Assembly: GCA_977006965.1 (NCBI GenBank)
Contig: OZ345357.1
Coordinates: 2,666,001-2,730,000 of the forward strand
DNA: 64,000 bases
Direction of reading: 5' to 3'
From: Phymatolithon calcareum
Lineage: Eukaryota; Rhodophyta; Florideophyceae; Hapalidiales
Shown: positions 10,451 through 21,650 of the stretch, one piece after another
Numbering within the stretch: position 1 is the stretch's first letter
Layout: each line of letters begins with the position of its first letter
Program-made: the position numbers and the translations under genes
Notes under the pieces: generated by a model
Seen by the model: only the letters and a program-made list of their open reading frames with translations
Database searches by the model: none
What the model was told of the DNA's origin: nothing

Positions 10451-10652
10451 ACCGTTCTCGGTCGGGAGACCACTTGTGGTGGCGCAGATCGGCGCATCTT
10501 CGCCATGGAGTAGTCCGGGATTGGATGGACTGAAAGACCGTACAAGGCTCTAGCGAAAGGTCTCTCCCGATGAAGGTTAGTGGTAGAGCAATCACACACG
10601 TGCGGACTTGGCGTCCAATCGCAAGAGGATACCAACGTCCGTACGCAAACAC

Positions 10653-11920
10653 AGGGGTGAGTGTCCGAGGACCGAGGCTTGACCTACGGCGCAGAGTCGA
10701 GGTCGTACGCTAGGCCTTCCCTGAAGCAAAAGGACTGCGAACGTTGGAACGCAAAACGGTCGATCTGGACAAAACACGGGTTGCCCATTTTACTAAAGGC
10801 CGGCGGCGAAATCCAGACATATACTACCAATTCAGTCTTATCATACTGCAGCTAACCCTAAGCGGAGAGGGCGGAGAGGCTGAAGGCACTGGGTGTAAGC
10901 CCTTGACGGCTGTAATGGCCGCGGAAAAACAATGCGTCTAGGCCACTCATCCGTACTACTACACGAGGGTCAAATTTGAAGCTCTGGTTTTAAAAGCTTT
11001 GACTCCAATGGCCTGCATTGCGCTGGCCTCGTGGTCAGTTCAAAGTATAACCTGGAAAAGTGTATGACAAAGGTCATGCTTCCGAAACAACTCATGAACG
11101 TTATGAGCTCCGGGTTTCTGAATCATCTGATAAAACAATGGGTGATCCTCACTGAGAAGAAAACGTAATCTGATGCATCTCATGTATCTTGAAAAAGATA
11201 GGGGAGTGTCGCGAACACGAAATCGAGGAGCCTTTATGGTCCTGAATACATGAGAAATTGAACTGGAAGTTGGAGAAATGCTATAATTTTGGGCAAACTT
11301 CATCGTTATTATCGTGGCTTGTTGTATTCAATTCTCACCGGCAGAGAAACGCGTTATGGGCAGACCGGTAAATTCACAATGATCGTCACCGAACATGTAA
11401 GGTCATTGACAACATTGCCCAGAGAATCGGCGCCTCAGAAACAGTATAAATAAAATTTGCGACTGGCGCTGATCCCAATCTTGGCACGTCGGAAGTAAAA
11501 ATAACGTTAAACGTTAACCACTATTCTGCATAAGTAGCCGCGCGGCTGTTTAGCCAGTTGCGTTCTGTAAAGAAGTCTTGCGAATCACAGAGGGGCAATC
11601 TGCACCCAAGGCGCAAGTTTTGGACCTAGAAACACCGTTTGGGTTGTGTTTGTGACATATACTTGCTTTCATTCGTACAGTCGCGAACTATTGGATGACC
11701 ACAGAGATCGTATCGCTTCTTCGAATTCCTTACTAGAGCACATTGCGGCACCATTGAGGCGAGAAAGGCAAACATGTTTACCAAGGTTGGATCAGTCGGT
11801 CACCAGAATTCTGTTATTGCCGATCTGCTGATGGGAGTGTTCACTCATAATCATTTTTCATTTTTAAAAAAATGAAGTGTCATTTGCTTTGAAAAGCAAA
11901 TGAAATATTGCAAGTCGTCC
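10653..11920. other. no recognised gene; possible remains of gypsy B 5' end
   Basis: About 1.3 kb with only short open frames on both strands. The 5' LTR of gypsy B would be expected here, but I see no TG...CA boundaries, primer-binding site or second LTR to compare. Near the right end (11,881-11,902) lies a small hairpin, CATTTGCTT-tgaa-AAGCAAATG, just before the unnamed repeat. Confidence 0.5.
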
Positions 11921-12061
11921 AATTTAGCAGCAGGGTAAGACCTGTATTAGTTCTGAGGTCACGTATCATTCTAAAAGGCCATTGGAGGTGGCTGGTACAG
12001 TTTTTGTGCTCTTTACAAACATGTTGAATGCTTCTACTCAAGTTCGAGTTCTTGAAATCTT

Positions 12062-12692
12062 TCTCTTTTAATGCAGAAGGCATGAACATAACGCCGTTAC
12101 TTAACCTAGAGCAACTTCTCATTTTTCAAACATTGAAATGTCTCTACGGATCTCTCCCTGCACATTTCATTTACTGTTCTGCAATGCTCTCTTCCGATGT
12201 TGCCGTCGAGAAGCTGCCCGACCATACGAGTGCATAATTAGTTGCTCCACTGTCTCCATGACGCCATACGAGCACATCTTTCAAACTAGGACGTAGAGTA
12301 GCGGTCCATCCTCTCTGTCTCCATGCTGAAAGCATGCCGCAGTACGACAGCAATTCACTTAAAGCTAGTGTAGCACCACCTCTGCACGTCTCTGCGGGAC
12401 GTGCAGATCTTTCGGGAGCGTAAGTAGGGTCACTGATTTACTTCTATATGGCGGCTTGATAATGAATCGTGTCGCTTCCAAAGTGAGAGGTATCGCTTGA
12501 TGCAACACTGGACTCGATTCTAAAATTCTCCGCCGCGCGAGCTCATCAGAGGCCTCATTCTTCGTGACGCGGCAGTGACTCGGTATCCAAACACACTCTA
12601 TGTGAGCCTCGTGTGAGAATAACAATTCCACATGATTCTATAGATTCCGCACCATGTCACCAAACCTCCGCGATTGTCCGTTGAGATCGTCT
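12062..12692 (-). mobile_element. 5'-truncated LINE 3' end with RNase H, 11-bp TSD
   Basis: A 631-bp insertion within the unnamed repeat, flanked by CTTGAAATCTT at 12,051-12,061 and 12,693-12,703. The uninterrupted repeat at 25,946-26,241 has a single tttgaaatctt at 26,076-26,086, which serves as an empty-site control. The minus strand at 12,631-12,365 encodes the end of a LINE-type RNase H (VWIPSHCRVTKNEASDELAR, matching the W-V/I-P-S-H...N-E-x-A-D-E-L-A block). The sequence after it is a decayed C-terminal tail. The left edge is T-rich (tctctttta), consistent with a minus-strand tail. Confidence 0.85.
12365..12631 (-). pseudogene. LINE RNase H C-terminal block
   Basis: An open frame with IECVWIPSHCRVTKNEASDE, the final conserved block of RNase H from RNase-H-bearing LINE clades: the catalytic-loop His and Asp are both present. 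The upstream part of the domain is absent because the LINE is truncated at 12,692. It comes from a different LINE lineage than the one at 7,359-8,751, whose C-terminal region shows no RNase H. Confidence 0.75.
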
Positions 12693-12861
12693 CTTGAAAT
12701 CTTGATGTGTGAACTCCTTCGCCATTCTCAGCAGAAATGAATACTTGGTGCGGCTCATAAAGGAATTTCAGATAGAGAAAAGCGTTCCGGTCTTAGAGAG
12801 TCCTATCTACGAAAATGAACGTATGAGCAGGTTGGCAGCTGTGGGTGGTGATATCTGCACT

Positions 12862-15321
12862 ATGTTTCCACCTATGAGTACTTCTGTCCTCATCTAACAG
12901 ACTGGCCAATGTGGGAAACATGCTGTTTAAGACGTAAAAAACGGATTCTCGAAGAACAGACTCTAAGAAGAAGACAGCTCCTGGAGGAAGCGAGCATTGG
13001 ACGAGCTTGTGGCCGTGTTTCATGTTGTCGCTAACTCGCATCCCCACACAGAAGAGTAATCAGTCACTAAAAATCGGACTCCCCCGCGTGACTTATTAAC
13101 TGTCGCAAAAGCGATGTAAGTGTTGGAAGTTTATCATTAGGTCTAGTCCCGGCATACTTATTTGTTTACGTTTGCTTCGGTACACGTATACAAGTGTCAA
13201 GTGACATAACAAGTTGTCTCAGAATATTCAATCAATATGATTTTCAATCACACGTTTCAAAGAAGGATAAGGATATGTGATAAGATTATGATAGATATGT
13301 TTAGGGTTAATGGGTCTCCGTCGTCGTCAAGGGCCCATACTTGGTTTCGGACCAAATTGGATCCAAGCGGAATCCTAGGCCTATATAGCCAGGATCCGAG
13401 GTCGGCCAAGTCAATAAACTGTGGGATGTTAAACGCATAAGTTGGCATACTGGCTGTGGTCGGGTTTGCCCTTGGTGATCCTTCATGGTGAAAGTACGCA
13501 TCGAAACCTACGGTACTGTAATGACTGTAATGCTATCTGTAAGGGCTTGCTGTAAATCCAAGCTGTAATGACAATTTGAAGTGAGCTAGTCTTATAGGAA
13601 ATGGAGGGTTTGATAGTGGTGTTGGACGCCACAGAAACCAAGGAACCAACTCTCAACCAGCCTTCCCCATAACCTCCAACAATGGTAAGCGATGAGGTGA
13701 TAATCGAGAAGACTCGAGAGAGGAAATATGAGAATGCTTGCAATCATCAAAATGAATTCAGAAGCAAAAGGAAGCCAATGACTCCGCAGCACGAGCGCTT
13801 TCCTATAGCTACACGAAACTGTATCCCAGCCATTAGCAAGGTGGCCATACGGTTTGGTAGGTACATTTCCTTATTTCACCGAATTTACCACTTGTGCGCA
13901 AAATCCAATCTTAGGAATACCAATTGTAAGGTAGCACCACGTAAGCTTAGGAGATTTTAAGCAAGTAAGAAACAACAATCGAAGTTTGCTTCACAACGAT
14001 ACCGAGGGATAAGGTCTTTGACCTTGGGCCTCGATCAGAATACACGGGATTAAACATTTCTCATTGCGAGTAACCCTAGCCGGTCTCAATAACGAGCACG
14101 AAACTGAAATTTCGCGACATGAACTCGGACTAATTATCTCCCTCGAGCCCCTTCAGGGAACCAGAGGTGGGATTTTGTACACCACGGAATTGCGGAACAC
14201 TCACCATAAGAAACTGTTAGCCAGACAGAATCAAGCCAAGTTTCCTTGGCACACGAAAAGATGCCTCAAGCGTCAGCAGATTCATCGGTACTTTTAAACA
14301 AAAATCTACTTTTCTTCTTCTTCCTAACGCCATTCGCACTATTAAGTTTAAATGTGAGTGCAAGCAAGAAACGCGACAATAGTGGTCACTTGCGAAAGAG
14401 TTTTAATTTCAATGCAAATCTGGCCAGCGACAAGCGGGTTTGAAGAGAATTGTACTCGTGAAAAAATCGCCGTGGTCGCGATCCACAATGTTTTTAGTCA
14501 AACTTTAAGATTATATCTTTCAGCCCCCTTCTACTCATGATCACGTTCAGTCAAATTGTTCTCCTTGCCCGCCTTTCATCTCTCTTTTTTAACTTCCATG
14601 TCCAAAGAGTGTGTTACCATTACGCAAATAAGTGTCTTTTCTATCTACTCATGTTTTTTCCCTCTCTGTCGGTCCTCAAATTGTCTTTTTTAGAAGCAAT
14701 AAAACGGAAAAAAGAAACGATAGTTTAGAAGGGAATTCCGTGTTGATCTCAAAAAATTGATATTCTCTACCTTTCATCGTTTTGCAATGGCGCTTTTTTC
14801 AGACGCGGTATTACTTGACTTCACAGTGGATGGGATAATTTCTCGGATCTACGTTAAAAACGTGCAGCGATCTCGAAGAGTCGCTTTGTTCAGACAAAAA
14901 CCTACAAAACCTCGTAGTTTCTGTTCCAAACCACGCCTGATTCTCGCGCATATAGGGCGTCAAAAACAACAAGTACAGTGTCTGACGCTTAGGGAAGCTG
15001 TTGAACGGCTAGATATGAAGTGGCGGTTTCGCAAGATGAGGTGCAACCTCGTTCGGATGGTCTACTAAAAGGGCTCTTGCCCAAGACGCGAAAGTTTGCA
15101 CATTCCATTTAGTGTCAATGTGACGGGATGTTTCCCTCACTTGATGGAATGACAATAATTTATTTTTGCAATCGAAAGCTACTCACTATCAGGCTCATCA
15201 AAAGCATCAAGCTCATAGATGTATTAAACATGCTTAGCAAAACAGGTTCTACAGAGTTGAAGTGCCACATAAGTAGATGGCGTCGCCATCAAGCTATGAT
15301 GACTAGGGTCGTTTTCTTGAC
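12862..15321. other. no recognised gene
   Basis: About 2.5 kb of A/T-leaning sequence with only short open frames on either strand and none resembling a known domain. It contains no strong repeat that I could match elsewhere in the window. Confidence 0.5.
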
Positions 15322-15329
15322 CTTGCAGG
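15322..15329. repeat. hAT target-site duplication, left
   Basis: CTTGCAGG, identical to 17,563-17,570. Confidence 0.93.
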
Positions 15330-15352
15330 CAGGCATTGGGAGTAACATGTTG
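15330..15352 (+). repeat. hAT left terminal inverted repeat
   Basis: A 23-bp terminal repeat matching the reverse complement of 17,540-17,562 with one mismatch (T versus C at the fourteenth base). Confidence 0.93.
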
Positions 15353-15595
15353 GTAATGCAATATACTGCAACGTATTGGTACTGCACTACTATTGAGCTG
15401 TCATAATCTGTTGCAGTACATATTGGAGTAGCAACAGGTTGGAAGGAAGATCGAAAAGTTTGTATATTTTGGTTTCATACGTAAAGTGTTTTGAGGAATA
15501 CTCCGTGCTGCAATGTCATTCAACCGACGCCGACGACACTGTCGCTTCGACTTGGTTTATTCAACATCACAAGTCGCACGTCTACTCTCAATGTC

Positions 15596-17436
15596 ATGGC
15601 TCGCAAACGTACGAGGCAGTTCGTTGTGAAAGCCCTCATACAAAGAAAGGAAGATACAGTCAAAAGCATTGCGTCGCGCGAACCAAATCGACCTGATCGT
15701 GCTAATGTATCGTGCTTCGTGTTCGAGTGCCCGAGGTTGAATAACTGCAAGAATGGCACGCCAATGATATCGTTTCCGAAGGGATGCGGTTGGAGCACCC
15801 CGTATTCGCACTTGTTGGCATTTGTTGCTGGCGGCGACGAGGAACAGCTGGTTACTATGTATCACGCTGTGCTGGCTGATAAGACTACTCACGATGGTTC
15901 CCGAAGTATTTCGTCTTACTTTGATGCTACTTTGTCGTCAACCGCTCGCGAAAAGGCAATGTACAACTACTTGTACATCATCATCTCGCTGTCTTTGCCT
16001 GTTTCGTACGTTGAGAATTCGAAGTTCCGTGCGTTTGGTGGTTCTGAAGCATTGATTTCGATCAAAGCGCTGCGTCAAACAATATTCAAGTTGGTTGAAC
16101 TCGTTGAAATGTCCATAAGGAAGGAGTTAAAAGGAACGCGTGGTGCCATCATGCATGATGGCTGGACCAAAAATGGTTCGCACTACCTCGCCATCTATGC
16201 TATTTTTATGCGAAAGTTCAATCGTACGGTGGATGGACGCATTGTTGAGTTCGAAGAGCTCCCGATGCCACTGCTGTCTCTTTCTCCAATCGCTAAACGA
16301 GACGACGATGGTGAAATAGAATCTGCGCACGCAATATCGTTCGACGCAACCACGCATATTCGGCAACTTGAGCACATTTTTCACTACTATCATGTGAATG
16401 TCCGCGAGATGTCAGTATGTCAGATTGCCGACAGCTGTGCGCTTAACAAGAGCATTGCAAGAAAAATGGACATCCCCCACGTTGGGTGTTTCACAAACTC
16501 GCTCTCGACGTCAATGCGATGGTATCATCTCCCGTTCTCAAGAGGACATTAGAAGATATGCGTACAACGATGCGTGAATGCAAAAGCAGTATCAAGAACC
16601 GTGCAATGCTCTATCGACTAACGAGTTTGTAACCTATCTTGCCTTCCGCTACACGTTGGTCAGGCCTGTCCGCAATGCTGAACCGTTTCATTCCGATTCG
16701 TGATGAACTACAAGAAGTTGCTGACACGGACGGACTTGATTTGACTATATCACGTACGAATCGTTTTCGAACGCAGTGCGGAAAGTTAGCACATCAACTG
16801 AACGAGATTAACGTCGTAACGAAGAAGCTACAAGAAAGCGGTATCACGTTGGAGAATTGCCGATTTCTTCTTGACACACTCAACGAGACCGTAACGGCAC
16901 AGACGAATAATCCTGAGTCTCGTTTGTATGGCTGCACACTTCGCGATGAGCATACCAAGCTACATTCGGTGCATTCCCCGAACTCTGTTTTTGAGTCTGC
17001 ACTCGTCATAATTCAGCGAAACGAAACTGAATCAATGTCGGATGAAGAACGGGCAGCATGCGAACATCTAAAATTGGATTCCGGTATTAACGGAAGTGAA
17101 GGTGATGGGGAAGAAGAATCCGCATTATCGTTGTCCGAAATATTTAAGAAACGCAAGCGACACCGTCAGAACCCTGTTCAGTCGTACATGAACTTAAGAT
17201 TTATTCTTGGGTCGTCAGCCGAAATTGAGAGGTTGTTCTCTCTTGCAGGAGGTATTCTTGCCGATAACAGGCACCGAATTACCCCGCTACTGTTTGAGTC
17301 TCTCTTGTTCTTGAAGGTCAATAGAAGGTATTGGAATTTACATACGGATGTTAGCGCTATGAGCAATGCACGCAGTGCCCGTATCTCTGAACGAATGGAT
17401 GAAGATGCGGAACAACAAAATCTACTAGATATGTGA
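15596..17436 (+). pseudogene. hAT transposase, one break
   Basis: The first open part (15,596-16,552; an in-frame Met at 15,596 starts MARKRTRQ) has a Cys-containing segment that could be a divergent BED-type finger (CFVFECPRLNNCKNG). IMHDGWTKNGSHYLAIYAIF supplies the first catalytic Asp, and a later block (QIADSCALNKSIARKMDIPH) is the second Asp region. After a break at about 16,552-16,639 the second part (16,639-17,436) carries the C-terminal dimerisation domain (AEIERLFSLAGGILADNRHR). The two parts lie in different frames. An intron across the break is possible, but I see no convincing splice pair, so a frameshift is more likely. Combined length is about 600 residues, normal for hAT. Confidence 0.88.
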
Positions 17437-17539
17437 GACACTCCTTTCTCTCCTATTGATTTGTATTGCAGTACCTATTGCACGAACTAGAATACTTTGC
17501 TAGATGTATTGCTTTCCTTCTTGTCTCTCCAATAAAGTG

Positions 17540-17562
17540 CAACATGTTGCTCCCAATGCCTG
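17540..17562 (-). repeat. hAT right terminal inverted repeat
   Basis: Inverted partner of 15,330-15,352, one mismatch in 23 bases. Confidence 0.93.
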
Positions 17563-17570
17563 CTTGCAGG
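17563..17570. repeat. hAT target-site duplication, right
   Basis: CTTGCAGG, identical to 15,322-15,329. Confidence 0.93.
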
Positions 17571-18531
17571 CTTTGCATACGTGTATTGCACAGCAAAATT
17601 AGTCATCATACCACCTGTAGTCTTCCTCTTCATCTTTGTGAGAGTTAAGATCATTTCAACACCACTCCCGGAGCAAATGTACGCTCTGGAGTACTGAAAA
17701 GCGACGAATATTGCGCGAGGGAAATGAGTCCGAGAGGAAAAGGAGCCTTGTTCCAGAGTATGCGGCCACAAAGAGGCACTGTACAACTGTATTATGTGCA
17801 GTTTCATTTTCGAAACCGTTTTTGCTTCTCGCCCTCTGCCGCGTTTCCCAGCTCAAGTTGCTGCATTATCCCGCTTCTTCCCCACGCCGAATTCTGTACC
17901 TCGCAACCGTTCTCCGGTTTACGGTCGATGTCGACGTACTGAAGCAGGCCATTTTCAATCCAATGGCCTCTGTTGCCATAACAAAGAGATATGAGCTTGT
18001 CAACCCAAGTCAGGTCTAGCGGAGACGCAGTGCGCTTTTGTGATCATTAATGGCGTCGACAAAATCTTGAACAAACGCCCACCGGTGCTGTGCGGATAGT
18101 GCTTTATTCGCTTGTTGCACGCTGAATTTGATGCACAAGAGGTACTCGGAACCTATCTCGGGTCATCCCAGTGTTTGGAAATGAAGGAGCCTGGATATTG
18201 TTGTTCCCTCTGGTAGACTTCCATAAATCTCTCTTTGCGCCGAACTGAAACCTTGTCCTGAGGACAAATATTCCGAATTACTTAAGGAGCTCTGTCTCCG
18301 TAGTCTCCTTTCTTCCAATTCACTTCAGCTTAGCGAACGATGCCACGGTTTTTGGATATAACATCATCGGTTATAGTGCGAACTTTCCAGAACTGGCGAA
18401 GAATCCTTCCTCCAATTGGACGTAGAACTTGGAGCTCGAACCATGGCGCTCCATGAGAAAAAGTACTCAGCTCACGGTCTGTCGTAAATACATCAAGCTC
18501 ATCTTACGATGCTTGGCCCCAATAATCTTTC
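17571..18531. other. no recognised gene
   Basis: About 960 bp between the two hAT-related elements. Short overlapping frames near 17,650-18,020 resemble no family and are probably chance. Confidence 0.5.
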
Positions 18532-18881
18532 AGGCACGGCTCGGAACAATTCAATTGCAAGAGATTGCTGCTTGAGTTGCAATGCGCAATACGAAATGCT
18601 CCGGGCTGAATCTTGCAATGACTATTGCAGTGCACCTAGGCGGGCAATCAAGGGAAGTCAAGTTTACCTCAGGAAGGAACATTTCCATCAAACATTAACC
18701 TACCTCGCGTTCAGCATGTACATTACTTGTAGCTGCCTTCTGTGAGCTCTTCCGTGACCTCATGGGTATTGATTCGAGCTTCCTCCTTCTCTGAGCGCGA
18801 TCTGTTGATCGCCTCGGCCACCATTTGGGCATTCCAGAATCAGTCGTTCACTTTAAGGAAAACGAGTGCCTCAAGGAAAAA

Positions 18882-19667
18882 TTAAATTTGTGTCTCGGCG
18901 TTGAAATTAGTGGCTTCAGCAGTGGTTTCACCATCTTCTGTGTCCTCTGAGGCAATCTGGCCCATTGGAGACATTCCCAGCAATGTAAGGCGAGTCACGG
19001 CGATTGATGCCGAGCGAGCATCTATACGAGACGTAGACGTAGTGCAATATGAAGCGATAGCCGCAACATAATGCAAGCTGTTGCAAGACCACCCGTCGTA
19101 CAGTATAACGCTGTGAGTACCATCCAATTGGGCAGCGATTCGGCTCTCAACCAGCTCGACGAGGTAAAAGAGCACACGGATGATCGTCCTGACGGATAAC
19201 TTGACATGGCGACAAACTTGCGCACTTCGGTGTCTTCAGCGTGCGCCAACGGCTGATTTTTCAGGAAATCAGTCGAACATACGCATTCACCGCTTTGTCG
19301 GCCGCAGACATAGACCGGACTTCAAAGTGGGAGAGTACTGTACCGCCTTTCTGCTGCATCGCGAGCAGCGCCTCGTTGTAGAGGCGCTGTAGAGTTGCGT
19401 CTTGATCAGATGGGGCTTGGCCTTTGGCGTAGCATCGTTTGAGGTGGTCGTACGGATTGCTGTAGCCGGTCTTCTCGATGATGATACAATAAGAGTAGGG
19501 CAGCTTGGCCTCGGGCACCGATGCTGCAAGCAGTCCCTCTCGACCGAAGCGCCGGTCGTTCTCTCCATCACTGTTTGCAATGTGAAGCGGCATGTGACAT
19601 GCCGCTTCACATTGCAAACGAACGGTATCAATGCGAACACGATTTCTTTAGGGCTCGGCTTGCTCAT
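18882..19667 (-). pseudogene. hAT transposase N-terminal fragment
   Basis: Minus-strand frames give a segment close to the intact copy: LVELVESRIAAQLDGTHSVI then LYDGWSCNSLHYVAAIASY (compare LVELVEMSIRKELKGTRGAI and MHDGW in the 15-kb copy), followed by LLGMSPMGQIASEDTEDGET. Upstream, 19,617-19,261 reads GYSNPYDHLKRCY, matching the BED-like start. The frame changes at about 19,250 and 19,180. The C-terminal dimerisation half is missing. It is clearly related to, but diverged from, the 15,330 element. Confidence 0.82.
19573..19619. repeat. 47-bp near-perfect palindrome
   Basis: Two perfectly complementary 23-bp arms (19,573-19,595 and 19,597-19,619; GTTTGCAATGTGAAGCGGCA...) are separated by one base. 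It lies at the 5' part of the decayed hAT transposase, so the two arms encode different amino acids in the same region. It may be a local inverted duplication or an assembly fold-back. Confidence 0.9.
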
Positions 19668-20020
19668 GGCGACTAGGGGCCGTCGTGCTCGGTGGAGTGT
19701 GGATCAGGTGAGAATGATCGCCGTTATTGAGACTGTATTGTACACCGCTTGATGCTGTGTTTCGCAGTCTACGTAACACTTCATTAATACATTGTACGCA
19801 CTGCTGATGCCCTTGGCAAGCTTAAATTCACGCTGCATATCGATGATAGCCGGTGAGCTAACGAAACGTAGCCGTTCGCGTGACGAGACTCCACGTAGCA
19901 TATGGATGGAGCCTAGACGATGCAATAAGAATTGCAATACCGGAGCTTTCCGCAATATCACATTGCAATTCCTTATTGCAATGTATTGCAATCTCAATAT
20001 ATTGGGTCCGAGCCCTGGTT

Positions 20021-21002
20021 GCAGGGCGTAGGCGAGAGAGCTCAGAAGAGGGCGTTCACACCTTCTGTTGATTGTATGGAGGTTTTCGTTGCCTTCTGGC
20101 GAGCTTTTGGTTGATACCGAAACGGAGAACTCGGCGTTTGGCGAAGAAGATTGGCGACCACGATTATTGTAAGACGGTTTTCGTGGTACAGAGTTTTGCC
20201 GGCTGGGACTCGATACAAGTGTTCGAGAGGAGGGAGCACCTTCGCCAGCCTTTCATGCCTTGACCTTAACAATCTTGAGTGTCTTAATCTTAGTCTTCTC
20301 AATCGGTGTCTGAACGAGGACCCATTTCACGCAATGTGACGTGCTCGCGCGACCTTTGATTTCCTCGACTAGTACCTCTTGAACCGTGCCATTCACATTT
20401 TTTGACTTGTAAAACGCTCCATACAGTCGGTAGCATTTTGCGAGAACTGGTCACCTATGTTGTCTTGGTGTGTACGGCAGTCGTCTACACCGAACATGCG
20501 GTGCGGGTCTTTTTCTCACGGCATGGCAGATGTGCTTCTTCTGAGTGACCACCATATTTTCCTCCCTAGCACTGAGCGACGCGATTTTAAGGTAGTAGTT
20601 GTAGTACTTCTTACCAAGAACAAAAAGCCGTCTTTCCGAATCTGGCGCTAATAAGCTGTTAAACATTCTTTTTACCAGCTTTGTTCAGCTTTTAAATCCC
20701 CCCTCCAATTGAGGGTGTTCGCCACATAGACACTAGACGCTAATATGAAAGTCAAGAACATTGTGATCTGAATGATCACAGGAGAAACCGCAATAAAGTA
20801 GTGAATTAATGTGTTTACCTGCTGCGAATCATTCTAAACTTTTGCAATATACGAGTCTATTACCCGTAAACAGCTGTACCCTTCCGATAAATTCAAGAAA
20901 GCAAAACAGCCCCCGAGATATTGGAGTAGGTGAGCAAATGCGGAAAGGAGCAGACGCATAATTCCACGGAGAACTTTACTCAAAATCTTCTCTGTAACAA
21001 AG
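20021..21002. other. no recognised gene
   Basis: About 1 kb without supported coding sequence; several short frames overlap on both strands near 20,042-20,340 and none resembles a family. Confidence 0.5.
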
Positions 21003-21486
21003 ATGGAGCTTCTCACTCACCTCGTGCTGGGCCCTTTCAATGCCGTCAAGTTCATCATTCTCAACTTTTTCATCGACCATCTCATGGTGTGGGCAAGGTG
21101 CAAGCTGAAGCGGTCCGTCATGTCTCCTACCTTGTACGAGGAGTTCCTGTACGAATCGAGGCGATTACCAACAGTAGTATCCGAGGAACCGTGAAGAACA
21201 TGTACCACAATATTCGAGATAGCATTCAGGAACTTTTGACAAATATCTCAGAGAAAGGATTGCACCGTGGGAGCGGAAGAGGTGCCCGAGAAGGCCGTCT
21301 GGAGATATCGACCAGGCAAAAGCTGCATCTGATGGCAAGTCGTCTTCCGCACGTTCTATGCCCGCTCCTATAATAGTGGCCGGATTTGCTCTCGAATACG
21401 GCACGGGAGATGCTAAACGTCGCGAACAAGAGCAATTCAAGTTCGGGGATTTCAATCCAAGTCAACTGCACACGAGCTTTCTGTGA
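21003..21486 (+). other. coding-like patches in three frames, unidentified
   Basis: Three plus-strand segments look protein-like but are in different frames. 21,003-21,194 begins at an ATG (MELLTHLVLGPFNAVKFIIL...) with a hydrophobic stretch. 21,195-21,290 follows in another frame. 21,325-21,486 is in the third (SMPAPIIVAGFALEYGTGDA, then KRREQEQFKFGDFNPSQLHT) and ends at a stop. This could be a small multi-exon gene or a decayed one. No splice set gave a convincing continuous protein, and no family was recognised. Confidence 0.3.
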
Positions 21487-21650
21487 ACATGGCTGCTGTT
21501 TACATTTTTCATCTCGTTTTCCAGTACAAGCTGTTGACTTGGCATTTGTACAACGATGAACGAACTGCTTCACATTTAGCAAGAATACTTACCGCAGTCT
21601 TTACCCCTCAACCAGAAGGTCGAGGATATGTTCAGACGTGTAAGGGGACG

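Larger units (their letters stand above)
11921..12861. repeat. unnamed dispersed repeat, copy 1 (interrupted by LINE)
   Basis: 11,921-12,061 and 12,693-12,861 together align along their full length with 25,946-26,241. Shared landmarks are aatttagcagcaggg at the left, cattggagg/catcggagc in the middle, tacttggtgcggctcataaa and agagtcctatct further right, and gtgggtg..g..atctgc at the end. Identity by eye is roughly three quarters. The repeat has no intact open frame and I cannot name its family. The interval 12,062-12,692 is a later insertion. Confidence 0.8.
15330..17562 (+). mobile_element. hAT-superfamily DNA transposon, full length
   Basis: A 2,233-bp element with terminal inverted repeats of 23 bp (CAGGCATTGGGAGTAACATG at the left end; the reverse complement at 17,540-17,562 differs at one base) and an exact 8-bp target-site duplication CTTGCAGG at 15,322-15,329 and 17,563-17,570. 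An 8-bp duplication and CAGG-starting ends are typical of hAT elements. Subterminal regions carry several TACTGCA/TTGCAGTA-type words, likely transposase-binding motifs. The plus strand encodes a hAT transposase interrupted once. It is the best-preserved mobile element in the window. Confidence 0.95.
18532..20020 (-). mobile_element. decayed, internally shortened hAT relative
   Basis: A minus-strand hAT transposase N-terminal half lies at 18,882-19,667. Reading inward from the right, the reverse complement of about 20,000-20,020 begins CAGGGCTCGGACCCAATA, a plausible hAT end. Inward of it is a cluster of ATTGCAAT words (19,918-19,995) like the subterminal motifs of other hATs. A weaker match, CAGGCACGGCTCGGAACAAT, lies at 18,532. 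No 8-bp duplication joins the two ends, so both boundaries are tentative. Confidence 0.5.
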
